Notes: a model not told the origin generated them from the sequence alone. 64,000 bases of DNA from Streptomyces sp. P3 (GCA_016893485.2 JAFEKX020000001.1:2542001-2606000), one strand, 5' to 3'. Positions 24,420-37,773 are shown, counted from the first letter of the stretch. Translations and numbers: made by a program.

Positions 24420-26247
<1,828 letters not shown>

Positions 26248-26293
26248 ACCGGAACCACCATCTGATACTGCGTCAAGGAGGCGTCACCACACC

Positions 26294-26698
26294 GTGATTG
26301 TCCGTTCGTTCAAGGAACTCGAAGGCACCGACCGGCACATCAAGGCCGCGTCCGGCACCTGGGAGAGCAAGCGCATCGTCCTCGCCAAGGAGCGGGTCGG
26401 TTTCTCGGTGCACGAGACCATCCTCTACGCGGGTACCGAGACGTCGATGTGGTACGCGAACCACATCGAGGCCGTCGTCTGCGTCGAGGGCCACGCCGAA
26501 CTCACCGACAACGAGACCGGGCAGACGTACACGATCACGCCCGGGACCATGTACCTCCTCGACGGCCACGAGCGGCACACGATGCGGATCAAGGAGGACT
26601 TCCGCTGCATCTGTGTCTTCAACCCGCCCGTCACCGGACGGGAGGACCACGACGAGAACGGCGTCTACCCGCTGCTGACCGAGCCCGAGGAGGTGTGA
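26294..26698 (+). CDS. ectC: L-ectoine synthase EctC
   Basis: Cupin-fold enzyme that closes the ectoine ring. Unbroken frame, 134 residues, normal length. It has [20 protein letters not shown] at the start, [18 protein letters not shown] (metal/substrate cupin strand), [13 protein letters not shown], and [23 protein letters not shown] 26294 follows AAGGAGGCGTCACC. Placed 46 bases after ectB and five bases before ectD. Confidence 0.97.
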   Translation: MIVRSFKELEGTDRHIKAASGTWESKRIVLAKERVGFSVHETILYAGTETSMWYANHIEAVVCVEGHAELTDNETGQTYTITPGTMYLLDGHERHTMRIKEDFRCICVFNPPVTGREDHDENGVYPLLTEPEEV

Positions 26699-26703
26699 CC
26701 AGC

Positions 26704-27600
26704 ATGACCACCGTCACCAGTGTCACCGACCTGTACCCCAGCCGCGGCACCACCGAGGTGTCCGTCCCGCGCAAGGACCCGGTCGTCTGGGGCTCCCCGA
26801 CACCCCGGGACCGATCCCGACGGCCGACCTCCAGGCCTTCGAGCGCGACGGCTTCCTCTCCATGCGGGAACTCCTTCGCGATGACGAAGTCGAGGTCTAC
26901 CGGCAGGAGTTGGAGCGCCTCGTCGCCGATCCGGCGATCCGGGCCGACGAGCGGTCGATCGTCGAGTCGAAGTCCAAGGAGATCCGGTCCGTCTTCGAGG
27001 TGCACCGGATCAGCGAGGTGTTCGCGCGCCTCGTGCGGGACGAGCGGGTCGTCGGGCGGGCCCGGCAGATCCTCGGTTCGGACGTGTACGTCCACCAGTC
27101 GCGGATCAACGTGAAGCCGGGCTTCGGCGCGAGCGGCTTCTACTGGCACTCGGACTTCGAGACCTGGCACGCCGAGGACGGCCTGCCGAACATGCGCACC
27201 GTGTCCGTGTCGATCGCGCTCACCGAGAACCACGACACCAACGGCGGCCTCATGATCATGCCGGGCTCGCACCCGTTCCGTTCCTCGGCTGCGCGGGCGC
27301 CACCCCGAGGACAACTACCGCCAGTCGCTGCAGATGCAGGACGCGGGCACTCCCTCGGACGAGGCGCTGACCGGGATGGCCTCCGAGTACGGCATCAAGT
27401 TGTTCACGGGCAGGGCCGGTTCGGCGACCTGGTTCGACTGCAACTGCATGCACGGCTCCGGCGACAACATCACGCCGTTCCCGCGCAGCAACGTCTTCAT
27501 CGTGTTCAACAGCGTGGAGAACAAGGCCGTCGAGCCGTTCGCGGCTCCGGTCCGACGCCCCGAGTTCATCGGCGCCCGGGACTTCACCCCGGTGAGGTGA
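26704..27600 (+). CDS. ectD: Ectoine hydroxylase EctD
   Basis: Fe(II)/2-oxoglutarate dioxygenase that makes 5-hydroxyectoine. About 299 residues. The Fe ligands are His and Asp in YWHSDFETWHAEDG and the distal His in FDCNCMHGSGDNIT; VHQSRINVKPGFGASGF and MIMPGSHPF are also family blocks. Frame breaks near 26800 (after VWGSP) and near 27283 (after SHPF). Ends FIGARDFTPVR. Last gene of the ect operon, followed by a strong hairpin. Confidence 0.96.
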
Positions 27601-27620
27601 CACCGAGGCGGTTCACCGCG

Positions 27621-27653
27621 AGGGCACCCCGGTCGCGGCGACCGAGGTGCCCT
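27621..27653 (+). terminator. Strong hairpin terminator after ectABCD
   Basis: AGGGCACCcCGGTCG and CGACCGaGGTGCCCT form a 15-bp stem with one mismatch and a three-base loop, 21 bases after the ectD stop. There is no long T run, as usual for Streptomyces. It lies between ectD and the convergent aminotransferase end, so it may serve both. Confidence 0.85.
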
Positions 27654-27694
27654 TCCGCATGCCAACTCCCTTACGGCGCTTGCCTCTTCCCGCG

Positions 27695-28744
27695 TCAGCC
27701 GGCCAGGACCTCCAGCAGCCGGTCGACGTCCTCGGCGGTGTTGTAGAGATGGAAGGCCGCCCGCAAGTTCCCCGCCCGGTCGGAGACTTCGACCCCGGCC
27801 GCGCTCAACTCGCCCTGCCGACGGCCGAGTCCGGGAACGGAGACGATCGGTGACCCTGGGGACGCCACCGGTTCGTGCCCGAGGGCGTCGAGCCCCGCGC
27901 GGAAGCGGTCCGCGAGGGCCAGGTCATGGGCGCGTACGGCATCGACCCCCACCTCCTCCAGCAGCGCGAGCGAGTGGCGGGCTCCGGCGTAGGAGAAGAG
28001 GGCCGGGCTCTCGTCGAACCGGCGGGCGGAGTGGGCGAGTTCCTCGACCGGGCCGTAGCAGCTGTCCCAGGGGGCCTCGCCCGCGACCCACCCGGCGAAG
28101 ATCGGGTTGAGGCCGCCGAGGTCCTCCGGGGTGACCAGGAAGGCGACCCCGCGTGGGCAGAACAGCCACTTGAAGCCGACGGAGGCGACGTAGTCGTAGG
28201 CGCCCGCGTCGAGGTCGAACCAACCGGTGGCCTGGGACGCGTCGACGTACGTACGCGCCCCGTGTTGCTGTGCCGCCGCCCGCAGCGCGGGCAGGTCGGC
28301 GACGCGGCCGTCGGCGGACTGGGCGGCGCTGACCGCGACGAGCGCGGTGCCGGGGCGTACCGACTCGGCGATCCGCTCCAGCGGGACGGCGCGCACCTTG
28401 AGGTCGGGGCGCATGTGGAAGGGGTTCACCACGGAGCTGAAGTCGGCCTCGGCGGTGAGGACTTCGGCCCCGGCCGGCAGTGAGGAGGCGATCAGCCCGC
28501 TGTAGACCGCCACCGAGGCCCCGGCCGCCACCCGGCCGACCGGTACCCGGGTCAGCCGGGCGAACGCGGTGCGGGACGCCTCGACGTCGTCGAACATGTC
28601 GGTCGGCGTACCGACCGCGGCGGCCTCGATGGCGGTGCGCATCGCGGTGACGGTACGGGTCGGGAGGAGGCCGGTGCTCGCGGTGTTGAGGTAGGTGTTC
28701 TTCGGGGCGAACTCGGCGCGGACGAGGCTCTCGAAGGTCTCCAT
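27695..28744 (-). CDS. Class-V aminotransferase / cysteine desulfurase-fold protein
   Basis: PLP-dependent enzyme, 349 residues, unbroken. Features: NTYLNTASTGLLPTRTV at the start, VSAAQSADGRVADLPAL, TYVDASQATGWFDLD, and the PLP lysine in VASVGFKWLFCPRGVAFLV. This group includes isopenicillin N epimerase-like and kynureninase-like proteins; no active-site Cys loop typical of NifS/SufS is evident. ATG 28744 preferred (AGTGGGGGC upstream) over an in-frame ATG at 28780. Convergent with ectD. Confidence 0.88.
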   Translation of the reverse strand: METFESLVRAEFAPKNTYLNTASTGLLPTRTVTAMRTAIEAAAVGTPTDMFDDVEASRTAFARLTRVPVGRVAAGASVAVYSGLIASSLPAGAEVLTAEADFSSVVNPFHMRPDLKVRAVPLERIAESVRPGTALVAVSAAQSADGRVADLPALRAAAQQHGARTYVDASQATGWFDLDAGAYDYVASVGFKWLFCPRGVAFLVTPEDLGGLNPIFAGWVAGEAPWDSCYGPVEELAHSARRFDESPALFSYAGARHSLALLEEVGVDAVRAHDLALADRFRAGLDALGHEPVASPGSPIVSVPGLGRRQGELSAAGVEVSDRAGNLRAAFHLYNTAEDVDRLLEVLAG

Positions 28745-28781
28745 GCCCCCACTCTGGGGTGCCGGAAAGCCCTCGTCCATT

Positions 28782-28803
28782 GCGGATTTTTACGCGGATC
28801 CGC
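28782..28803. promoter_or_regulatory. Inverted repeat upstream of the aminotransferase
   Basis: GCGGAT-N10-ATCCGC lies about 40 bases upstream of the preferred start of the - strand aminotransferase, in an A/T-rich patch (TTTTTACGCGG). It may be an operator; no cognate regulator is adjacent. Confidence 0.3.
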
Positions 28804-28870
28804 TAAGGAACGCTTATAGGTCACCGGACGATCGCCCTGACCAGCACCTTTCAGCCAGGGCTCACGGCTG

Positions 28871-29599
28871 TCAGGCCTGCGGCACCGCACACCCGTCGGG
28901 CCCGCACGCCTCGGCGTCGCCGCCGCTGCCGGTCCCGCTGTCGATCAGCTTGAGCGGCGCGTGCTCGCCCCACGCCTGGGTCAGCGCCTGGGCGAAGACC
29001 TCGGCGGGCTGGGCGCCGGAGACGCCGTACTTGCGGTCGAGGACGAAGAAGGGGACGCCGTTCGCACCCAGCTCGGCGGCCTCGCGCTCGTCGGCGCGGA
29101 CGTCGTCGGCGTACGCGGTCGGGTCGGCGAGGACCTTGCGGGCGTCCTCGGCGTCGAGCCCGGCACCGGCGGCCAGCTCGACGAGCCGCTCGTCGTCGCC
29201 GAACACGGACCGCTCCTCGGCGAAGTTCGCCTTGTACAGCGCCTGGATCAGCTCGTCCTGGCGGCCGTGCTCCTTGGCGAAGTGGAGGAGGCGGTGCATG
29301 TCGAAGGTGTTGCCGTGGTCGCGGTCGCGGGTGCGGTAGTCGAGCCCCTCGGCGGCGGCCTGCGCACCGAGGTTGTCCTCACCGGCCTGCGCCTGCGCCT
29401 CGCTCATCCCGTACTTCTTGGTGAGCATCTTGATCACGGGCTGGGTGTCGCCCTTGGCGCGCCCCGGGTCCAGCTCGAAGGACCGGTGCACGACCTCGAC
29501 GCCGTCACGGTGCGGGAACGCGTCGAGCGCCTTCTCGAAGCGGGCCTTGCCCACGTAGCACCACGGGCAGGCGATGTCGGACCAGATCTCGACGCGCAT
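28871..29599 (-). CDS. DsbA-family oxidoreductase (FrnE-like)
   Basis: Cytoplasmic thioredoxin-fold protein of 242 residues, unbroken, with no signal peptide. The redox motif is CPWC in WSDIACPWCYVGKARFEKAL at residues 11-14. The middle has the helical insertion typical of the FrnE group (LHFAKEHGRQDELIQALYKA), and the cis-Pro loop is NGVPFFVLDRKYGVSGAQP. The tail CGPDGCAVPQA adds two more Cys, common in FrnE proteins. Role in disulfide exchange or polyketide-type isomerisation is not decided by sequence. Confidence 0.9.
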   Translation of the reverse strand: MRVEIWSDIACPWCYVGKARFEKALDAFPHRDGVEVVHRSFELDPGRAKGDTQPVIKMLTKKYGMSEAQAQAGEDNLGAQAAAEGLDYRTRDRDHGNTFDMHRLLHFAKEHGRQDELIQALYKANFAEERSVFGDDERLVELAAGAGLDAEDARKVLADPTAYADDVRADEREAAELGANGVPFFVLDRKYGVSGAQPAEVFAQALTQAWGEHAPLKLIDSGTGSGGDAEACGPDGCAVPQA

Positions 29600-29675
29600 T
29601 CTTCGGCTCTTTCCAGGACGTACGGATGGAACGGAGACTCCCTCCGTCTCCCCGTGAACGTTCAAGCACCTCGCT

Positions 29676-30138
29676 TCATTCCCCCGCCACGACCAGCCGC
29701 ATCCCCACATGATGACCACCGTCGTCCGGCTCGGCGACCCACCCCTGCCGGACGTAGAACCCCTGCGCCCGCTCGTTGTCGACATGCACGTCGAGTACGG
29801 CGCTCCGCCGTCCGTCGGCCCGCCACTGCTCGACGCAGGCCGCGTGCAGGACCGTACCGACCCCGGAGCGCCACCGCTCGGGCTCGACGTGGAACTGGAA
29901 CAGCTTGACCGTGTCCGCCGCCCCGCCCTCCGGGACACGGAAGGAAGCGATGGCGACGATACGACCGCTCTCGACGACACACAGCACAGGGGCGTCGGGC
30001 CGCTCGATGGCTCCGCGCCAGGCGGCGAGCCAGTCCTGCCCGTCCTCCGGGACGCCGTCGGGGTAGTACGTCGCCCGGGCCCGCGCGTGCAGCGCGGCGA
30101 CGCTCTCCGCCTCCGCGGGCAGGGGCCGTACGGATCAC
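29676..30138 (-). CDS. GNAT-family N-acetyltransferase
   Basis: Small acetyltransferase of about 154 residues. The C-terminal two thirds are clean: GRIVAIASFRVPEGGA, the acetyl-CoA region FHVEPERWRSGVGTVLHAAC and VHVDNERAQGFYVRQGWVAE. A frame break near 30115 separates this from the start VIRTAPAEAESVAALHARA. GTG 30138 chosen; an in-frame ATG at 30171 is possible but overlaps the upstream gene. Substrate unknown. Confidence 0.82.
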
Positions 30139-30163
30139 CGGGCTCCACTGACTCGGTCGCTGA

Positions 30164-31158
30164 TCATGCAACCGATGACGTGACCCCGGCCCCTCCGGTT
30201 CCCAGCCGGCTGAACTGCGCCCGGTAGGCGCTCGGCGTCAGCCCGGTGCGGCGGACGAGGTGGCCACGCAGGGAGTCCGCCGTGCCCAGGCCGCAGGCGC
30301 GGGCGACCTGGTCCATGGGGAGGGCGGTGGTCTCCAGGAGCTCCTTGGCCCGCTCGACGCGCTGGTGGAGCAGCCACTGCAGGGGCTCACCCCGCTCTCC
30401 GCGTGGAACCTGCGGGTGAGCGTGCGGACGCTGACGCCCGCGTGCCGGGCCAGGTCGGTGAGGGTGAGCGGCTTGTCGAGGTTGCGCATGGCCCAGCCCC
30501 GGGTGTCCGCGCAGGCGACACCGCGCTCGGGCGGCAGCGGGGTCCGCGTGAACTGGGTCTGCCCGCCCGGCCGTACGGGTGCGACGAGGGCGAGCCGGGC
30601 GACCTCGTTGGCGACGGCGGCACCGTAGTCGGTGCGGATGATGTGCAGGCAGAGGTCGATGCCGGCGGCGTACCCGGACGCGGTCAGGAACTGGCCGTCC
30701 TGGACGTAGAGGACGTCACCGGTGAGGTCGACCTCCGGATAGCGTCTGCGCATCTCCTCGGCCTGGTTCCAGTAGGTCGTGGCCCGGCGCCCGTCCAGCA
30801 GCCCGGCCTCGGCCAGGGCGAACGCGCCGCTGCAGATGGACGCGATGCGCTTGCCCGCTGCGGCGGCCTCGCTCAGGGCGCTCACCGTGCGCGGGTCGGG
30901 CGTGTACCGGTGCCCGGTCCCGACGACGAGCACCAGGTCCGCGTCCCGCACGACGTCGAGCCCCTGCCGTACGTGCAGGTCGAGGCCGCCCGTAGTCGGC
31001 ACGGGACCGGGTTCCGGAGCGCAGATGACCGTCTCGTAGCCCCGCTCCCCGTCGACCTCGACCCGTTCGAACAGCAGCTCCGGGATGGCCAGGTTGAACA
31101 TCGAGACAGGGGTCGCCGCGACGACGGCGACCCGACGGGGACGGCTGGGCTGCACCAT
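30164..31158 (-). CDS. GlxA-type AraC-family transcriptional regulator with DJ-1/PfpI domain
   Basis: Regulator of about 331 residues. N-terminal DJ-1/PfpI-like domain: VAVVAATPVSMFNLAIPEL, a nucleophile-elbow-like ICSGAFALAEAGLLDGR, and TYWNQAEEMRRRYPEVD. C-terminal AraC double HTH: LTDLARHAGVSVRTLTRRF and, after a break near 30385, MDQVARACGLGTADSLRGH. ATG 31158 is preceded by GGAGG. The stop after repair is at 30164. Divergent from the exporter at 31229, whose expression it may control. Confidence 0.9.
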
Positions 31159-31228
31159 GGCCAGAACCTCCGGACGTATGGCATTCCGGCCACTACTGTA
31201 CGGCGCCGCCCACCCGCACGATGAGGAC

Positions 31229-32597
31229 ATGACGACGCCCACCACCCGCCTCACGCCCCGCACCAGGGACTCGCCCCCGCCCTCCCCGCGCTCACTCTCA
31301 CCGCCGCCCTCCTCGGCTTCGCGCTCATCACCCTCGACGCGTCCGTGGTGAACGTGGCGCTGCCGTCGATCGGGACCGCGCTGGGCGGCGGGATGTCGGG
31401 ACTGCAGTGGGTGGTCGACGCGTACACGCTGTCCTTCGCCGCCCTGATGCTGTCCACCGGTGCCTTCGCCGACCGGGCCGGGGCGAGCCGCGCGTACGCG
31501 ATCGGCATCACGCTCTTCACCCTCGCCTCGGCGGCCTGCGGCCTGGCCCCGAACCTCCCCGCGCTGATCGGCGCCCGCGCACTCCAGGGCGTGGCGGCGG
31601 CCGTGGTCCTCCCGGCCTCCCTGTCCCTCGTACGCCAGGCTTACGCCGAACCGGTCAAGAGGGCCCGGGCGGTGGCGACTTGGGCGGCCGGCGGCGCGGT
31701 ACCGGTGGCGCTCGGCCCGGTGGCCGGAGGGGTGCTGACCACGCTCTGGGACTGGCGGGGCATCTTCTTCATCAACCTGCCCCTGGGCGCGACGGCACTC
31801 GTCCTGCTCCTCCGGGCCCCCGCTCGGAACGCCGCCCCGCACCCCTCGACCTCCCCGGCCAACTGACGGCGGTGATCGCCCTCACGGCGGCGACGTTCGC
31901 GGTGATCGAGCGCGGAACAACGGGAGTTGTGGCCGCACTCATCGCGATCCTCGCGGCCGGGGCCTTCATCGCCGTCGAACGACGCCAGTCGCACCCGGTG
32001 GTACCGCTCGCCCTGTTCCGCAGCCGTACGGTGTCGGTGGCGGTCGCGACGGGCGCGGCGTGCAGCGTCGCCTTCTTCGGCCTGACCTTCGTCTTCGCGC
32101 TCTTCTTCCAGCAGGTGCAGGGCCGTTCGGCGCTGTACGCCGGCCTGATGTTCCTGCCGATGACCGGCCTGATCCCGCTGACGAACATCGCGGCGGGCAG
32201 ACTGGCGGCCCGCCACGGCGCCCGACTCCCCATGCTGACAGGTCAGTTGCTGGCGGCACTGGGCACACTCGTCCTGCTGTACGTCGACCAGAGCACACCG
32301 CCGCTGCTGGTGGCCGTGCTCCTCGTACCGATGGCCCTGGGCTGCGCCCTGACGGTCCCGCCGCTGACCGCGGTGATGATGGACGCGGTGACGGCGGAGC
32401 GGGCGGGCTTGGCGGCGGGCGTACTCAACTCGGCACGTCAGGTGGCGGGCGGCCTGGGCATCGCCGTCTTCGGAGCACTGGTCTCCGCCGACTTCACGGC
32501 GGGCCTGCGAGAGAGCCTCGCGATCAGCGCGACCCTCTTCGCGGCAACGGCCTTCCTCAGCTTCCGTCTCGCAGATCGTCCGGCCAACCAGGCCTGA
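31229..32597 (+). CDS. MFS drug exporter, DHA2 (EmrB/QacA) type
   Basis: About 456 residues, 14 predicted helices. N-terminal motif FALITLDASVVNVALPSIG (DHA2 motif), WVVDAYTLSFAALMLSTGAF, GARALQGVAAAVVLPASLSL and PVAGGVLTTLWDWRGIFFIN are diagnostic. Frame breaks near 31258 and near 31832. ATG 31229 follows GAGGAC. Divergent from the GlxA-type regulator, 70 bases between starts. The last 41 bases overlap the convergent DUF1349 gene. Confidence 0.9.
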
Positions 32598-33162
32598 ACT
32601 CAAGGTGGTCGTAGGTCACGACACACCCCTCCCCATCGGCGACTGGGCCATGAACCCGACGAGCGCGGCATCGGTCTCCTTCTCGTCACCGAGCGTGAAG
32701 AGCCGGATGAATATCCACTTCTTCCCGTCCCGGGACGCGTGAAAGGCGAACGCCCGCCCGGTCCGACTGACCCGCAGCCACACCGAACTCCCGTCCACGG
32801 TGAAGGAGTTGGCGTCATCGGAATGTCCCCGAGTCACCACCGTGCAAACGGTGGGCACGTCAGGCGAGTACTCCAGACAGAGCTTGGCCCAGGCCCGCTC
32901 CCCACGTGGACGTAGAGCACCCCGGCGTCGAAAGACCCCGCGAACCCCACGGTCACCCGGGCTATGAGCTGGAAGTCCCCGTGCGGCGCCCCCAGCAACC
33001 GGGGCGCATCGGAGGCGGGTTCCAGCCCTTCCCCGGTAGGCGGCACGAACCGATCCTGCCGGGGCCCGGCCCACCCGCTGAGCACACCGTCGTCGTACGA
33101 CCAATGCCCGTCGGGACCGTACGTACGGAGGGGAAGGGCAGTTGGGAAAGTTCCAAGTCCAT
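32557..33162 (-). CDS. DUF1349 (concanavalin-like) protein
   Basis: Cytoplasmic jelly-roll protein of about 201 residues with no signal peptide. ATG 33162 starts MDLELSQLPFPSVR; after breaks near 33125, 32907 and 32630 it continues WSYDDGVLSGWAGPRQDRF, DFQLIARVTVGFAGSFDAGV, CLEYSPDVPTVCTVVTRGHSD, and VSRTGRAFAFHASRDGKKW. With one G added the end becomes GEGCVVTYDHLEFRPGWP and stops at 32557, inside the end of the convergent MFS gene. The fold binds carbohydrate in some proteins; function here unknown. Confidence 0.8.
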
Positions 33163-33205
33163 CGACTAATCATCTCAGCCCAGGGGGTGTTTTTCAGGGG
33201 CGGCG

Positions 33206-34732
<1,527 letters not shown>

Positions 34733-34782
34733 CGCGGGTCCCTCCACATGTAATGCCGCAGTTCTGGGTCATTCACCAGGGT

Positions 34783-34800
34783 CGTTCGATATGCTGAACG
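34783..34800. promoter_or_regulatory. Inverted repeat between aldehyde dehydrogenase and IclR genes
   Basis: CGTTC-gatatgct-GAACG, a perfect dyad of 5-bp arms, in the 131-base divergent gap. Position and symmetry suit an IclR-family operator controlling both genes. Inference only. Confidence 0.45.
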
Positions 34801-34863
34801 CTGTCTCTGATGATGAATATGCTCTCGGAGACTATTTCCCGTCGAACGAAGGGGTCAAGGGCG

Positions 34864-35637
34864 ATGTCGGCAGGCGAGACAGGCGGCGGGGCACAGGTCA
34901 AGTCCGCGGTGCGGACGGTGGAGCTGCTCGAATACTTCGCGGGCCGGCCCGGAATGCACTCCCTCGCGGCGGTCCAGGAGGCCGTCGGATATCCCAAGTC
35001 CAGCCTCTACATGCTGCTGCGCACACTGGTGGAACTGGGCTGGGTGGAGACGGACGCGACGGGCACGCGGTACGGCATCGGGGTGCGGGCGCTGCTCGTG
35101 GGCACCTCCTACATCGACGGCGACGAGGTCGTGGCGGCGGCCCGCCCCACCCTGGACCGGCTCTCGGACGACACCACCGAGACCATCCACCTCGCCCGCC
35201 TCGACGGCACGAACGTGGTCTACCTGGCCACGCGCCAGTCGCAGCACTATCTACGGCCCTTCACGCGCGTCGGCCGCCGGCTCCCCGCGCACTCGACCTC
35301 GCTGGGCAAGGCGCTGCTGAGCACCTACTCCGACGAGCAGGTCCGCAAGATGCTCCCGGAGACCCTGCCCGCGCTCACCGAGCACACGATCACCGACCGC
35401 GAGAAGCTCATCGAGGAGCTCCACCAGGTCCGCGACCAGGGCTTCGCCGTGGACCGCGAGGAGAACACGCTGGGCCTGCGCTGCTTCGGCGTGGCGATCC
35501 CGTACCGCACCCCCGCGCGGGACGCGATCAGCTGCTCGGTGCCGGTGGCGCGGCTGACGCCCGCGCACGAGCAGATGGTGAAGGACGCCCTGTTCGACGC
35601 CCGTGACCGGCTCACCCTCGCCACCCGGAGGCTCTGA
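34864..35637 (+). CDS. IclR-family transcriptional regulator
   Basis: 257 residues, unbroken. N-terminal winged HTH: VKSAVRTVELLEYFAGRPG, AVQEAVGYPKSSLYMLLRTL. C-terminal effector domain: ETIHLARLDGTNVVYLATR, VGRRLPAHSTSLGKALLS and DREENTLGLRCFGVAIPYR. ATG 34864 chosen over 34810 because the conserved domain begins soon after and AAGG precedes it. It faces the aldehyde dehydrogenase, so it probably controls it in response to a sugar-acid intermediate. Confidence 0.92.
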   Translation: MSAGETGGGAQVKSAVRTVELLEYFAGRPGMHSLAAVQEAVGYPKSSLYMLLRTLVELGWVETDATGTRYGIGVRALLVGTSYIDGDEVVAAARPTLDRLSDDTTETIHLARLDGTNVVYLATRQSQHYLRPFTRVGRRLPAHSTSLGKALLSTYSDEQVRKMLPETLPALTEHTITDREKLIEELHQVRDQGFAVDREENTLGLRCFGVAIPYRTPARDAISCSVPVARLTPAHEQMVKDALFDARDRLTLATRRL

Positions 35638-35641
35638 ACTC

Positions 35642-36118
35642 ATGCAGGTCTCGCTCCGCCCGATCCACGACAGCGATCTGCCGGTCTTCTTCCGGCTGAC
35701 GAACGACCCCGAGTCCGTCCGGATGGCCGCCTTCACCGCGAAGGACCCGACCGACCGGGACGCCTTCGACGCCCACTGGAAGCGCGTCCGCGCGCTGCCC
35801 GGCGTCCTGAACCGCACGGTCCTCGCCGACGGCGACGTCGTGGGCAACGCCGCGGTCTACGGCGACCCGGGCGAGCGCGAGGTGACGTACTGGATCGACC
35901 GCGCCTACTGGGGCAAGGGCATCGCGACGGCCGCGCTGCTGCGCGACCTGCTCGCCGAGGAACCCGAACGCCCGCTGCACGCGCGCGTGGCGGCCGACAA
36001 CGCGGGCTCGCGGCGCGTGCTGGAGAAGTGCGGGTTCCGCGTCACCGGGCACGACCGGGGCTTCGCGAACGCACGGGGCGATGAGATCGACGAACTGCTG
36101 CTGACGCTGGAGGCGTAG
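35642..36118 (+). CDS. GNAT-family N-acetyltransferase (RimJ-like)
   Basis: 158 residues, unbroken, starting MQVSLRPIHDSDLPVFFRL. RimJ/RimL-type GNAT with TYWIDRAYWGKGIATAALLR as the acetyl-CoA loop and VAADNAGSRRVLEKCGFRV. It begins four bases after the IclR stop, so it may be cotranscribed with it. Substrate unknown. Confidence 0.9.
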   Translation: MQVSLRPIHDSDLPVFFRLTNDPESVRMAAFTAKDPTDRDAFDAHWKRVRALPGVLNRTVLADGDVVGNAAVYGDPGEREVTYWIDRAYWGKGIATAALLRDLLAEEPERPLHARVAADNAGSRRVLEKCGFRVTGHDRGFANARGDEIDELLLTLEA

Positions 36119-36201
36119 CGGACCGCGGTGGTCGCGTGCGGCTGTCGATGTCCTGAACGGCGGCTGATTTCATGAGCGCTCGATGAGAAATGGCGATGTC
36201 A

Positions 36202-36218
36202 GGGAACGATTCGTTCCC
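36202..36218. promoter_or_regulatory. Perfect 17-base palindrome upstream of the PBP gene
   Basis: GGGAACGATTCGTTCCC, 8-bp arms around one base, ends 22 bases before ATG 36241. Suits a repressor or activator site in the 5' leader. Binding protein unknown. Confidence 0.5.
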
Positions 36219-36240
36219 GTCCGGTCGTCTTCAGAGCGGG

Positions 36241-37698
36241 ATGAACAAGACGATCAGGCGCGCCTCGGTCTTCACACTGCTCCTGGTGCTCGCCCTCCTG
36301 GTGAGGGCGACCTGGGTGCAGTTCTACGACGGCCAGGCCCTCGCGGACGACAAGGACAACCGGCGGAACGCGATCGCGACCTACGCGGACCCGCTCGGGA
36401 ACATCATCGTGGCCGGCAACGCGATCACCGGCTCCGCGCGGACGGGAAGCGGCAGCGACCTCGCGTACAAACGCACGTACACGGACGGCAAGCTGTACGC
36501 GGCGGTGACGGGCTACGCCTCGCAGAGCTACGCGCCGACGCAGTTGGAGGGGATCTACACAGATCTCCTCGACGGCACGGACAACGGCCTGAAGACCGTC
36601 ATGGACACGGTCACCGGCAAGCGGGCCGCCCCGGGCAACGTGGTCACGACGATCGACCCGGCCGTGCAGAAGGCGGCGTACAGCGCGCTCGGCGACAAGA
36701 AGGGCGCGGCCGTCGCGATGGACCCGACGACCGGCAGGATCCTCGCCGTCGTCTCGACCCCGTCCTACGACCCCTCGTCGCTGACCGATGCCGACACCGC
36801 GGGCACGGCCTGGAAGAAGCTGACGAAGGACCCCGACAAGCCGCTGACCAACCGCGCGCTGCGCCAGCCGCTGCCGCCGGGTTCGACGTTCAAGCTGGTC
36901 GTGGCGGCCGCCGCCCTTGAGGACGGCCTGTACTCCTCGGTGGACGAGAAGACGACGAGCCCCTCGCCGTACACCCTGCCGGGCACGGTCACCCCGCTGA
37001 GGAACGAGAGTTCGTCCGCGCCCTGCACGAACGCCTCGATCCGGGTCGCCCTCCAGTACTCGTGCAACACCGTGTTCGCGAAGATGGCCGTCGACCTGGG
37101 CCAGGACAAGGTCAAGGCGATGGCCGAGAAGTTCGGCTTCAACGACGAGAAGCAGGACGTCCCGGTGCGCGCGTACCCGAGCGTGTACCCGTCCAACATG
37201 AACACGTCCTCCACGGCCCTGACCGGCATCGGCCAGTACGACGTGACGGCCACCCCGCTCCAGATGGCCATGGTGTCCGCGGCCATAGCCAACGACGGCA
37301 AGCTGGTCTCCCCGCACATGGTGTCCGAGACCACCGACAGCGGCGGAGACGTGGTCCACAACTACGACGACAACACGTCGACGAAGCAGATCGTCAGCTC
37401 ACGCACGGCCCGGCAACTCCAGTCGGCGATGCAGACGGTCATCACAGACGGCACCGGCACGAACGCCCAGATCGCGGGCGTGACGGTCGGCGGCAAGACC
37501 GGCACGGCCCAACACGGTGTGAACAACGACCAGAGCCCGTACGCCTGGTTCACGTCCTACGGCAAGTCTGACTCGACGGGCAAGCAGATCGCGGTGGCGG
37601 TGGTGGTCGAACAGTCCGACGCGGCGCGCTCGGAGATCAGCGGCAACGGTCTGGCCGCCCCGGTGGCCAAGGCGATGATGAAAGCGGCCTTGCGGTGA
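36241..37698 (+). CDS. Class B penicillin-binding protein (transpeptidase)
   Basis: Membrane-anchored peptidoglycan transpeptidase, 485 residues, unbroken. One N-terminal helix (VFTLLLVLALLVRATWVQF) serves as anchor. Active-site motifs are all present: SxxK in LPPGSTFKLVVAAAA, SxN in VALQYSCNTVF, KTG in VGGKTGTAQHG. PbpA-like: the NTHQ-type linker is short. ATG 36241 chosen since the anchor begins there; an in-frame ATG at 36190 would place the palindrome at 36202 inside the gene. It stands alone, not in a division operon, and the next gene is convergent. Confidence 0.92.
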   Translation: MNKTIRRASVFTLLLVLALLVRATWVQFYDGQALADDKDNRRNAIATYADPLGNIIVAGNAITGSARTGSGSDLAYKRTYTDGKLYAAVTGYASQSYAPTQLEGIYTDLLDGTDNGLKTVMDTVTGKRAAPGNVVTTIDPAVQKAAYSALGDKKGAAVAMDPTTGRILAVVSTPSYDPSSLTDADTAGTAWKKLTKDPDKPLTNRALRQPLPPGSTFKLVVAAAALEDGLYSSVDEKTTSPSPYTLPGTVTPLRNESSSAPCTNASIRVALQYSCNTVFAKMAVDLGQDKVKAMAEKFGFNDEKQDVPVRAYPSVYPSNMNTSSTALTGIGQYDVTATPLQMAMVSAAIANDGKLVSPHMVSETTDSGGDVVHNYDDNTSTKQIVSSRTARQLQSAMQTVITDGTGTNAQIAGVTVGGKTGTAQHGVNNDQSPYAWFTSYGKSDSTGKQIAVAVVVEQSDAARSEISGNGLAAPVAKAMMKAALR

Positions 37699-37701
37699 CG
37701 C

Positions 37702-37768
37702 GGCTAAGGGTGTGGGGGAACTGCGCGACCAGCCACGACGTGCCGTCGGCCGACCGCGCAGCGACCTC
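37702..37768. repeat. Dispersed intergenic repeat, copy 1
   Basis: Contains GGGGAACTGCGCGACCAGCC (37715-37734) followed by AC, identical to 51093-51114. It sits between the convergent PBP and NCS2 genes. Similar strings are common between Streptomyces genes. Confidence 0.7.
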
Positions 37769-37773
37769 TACGT

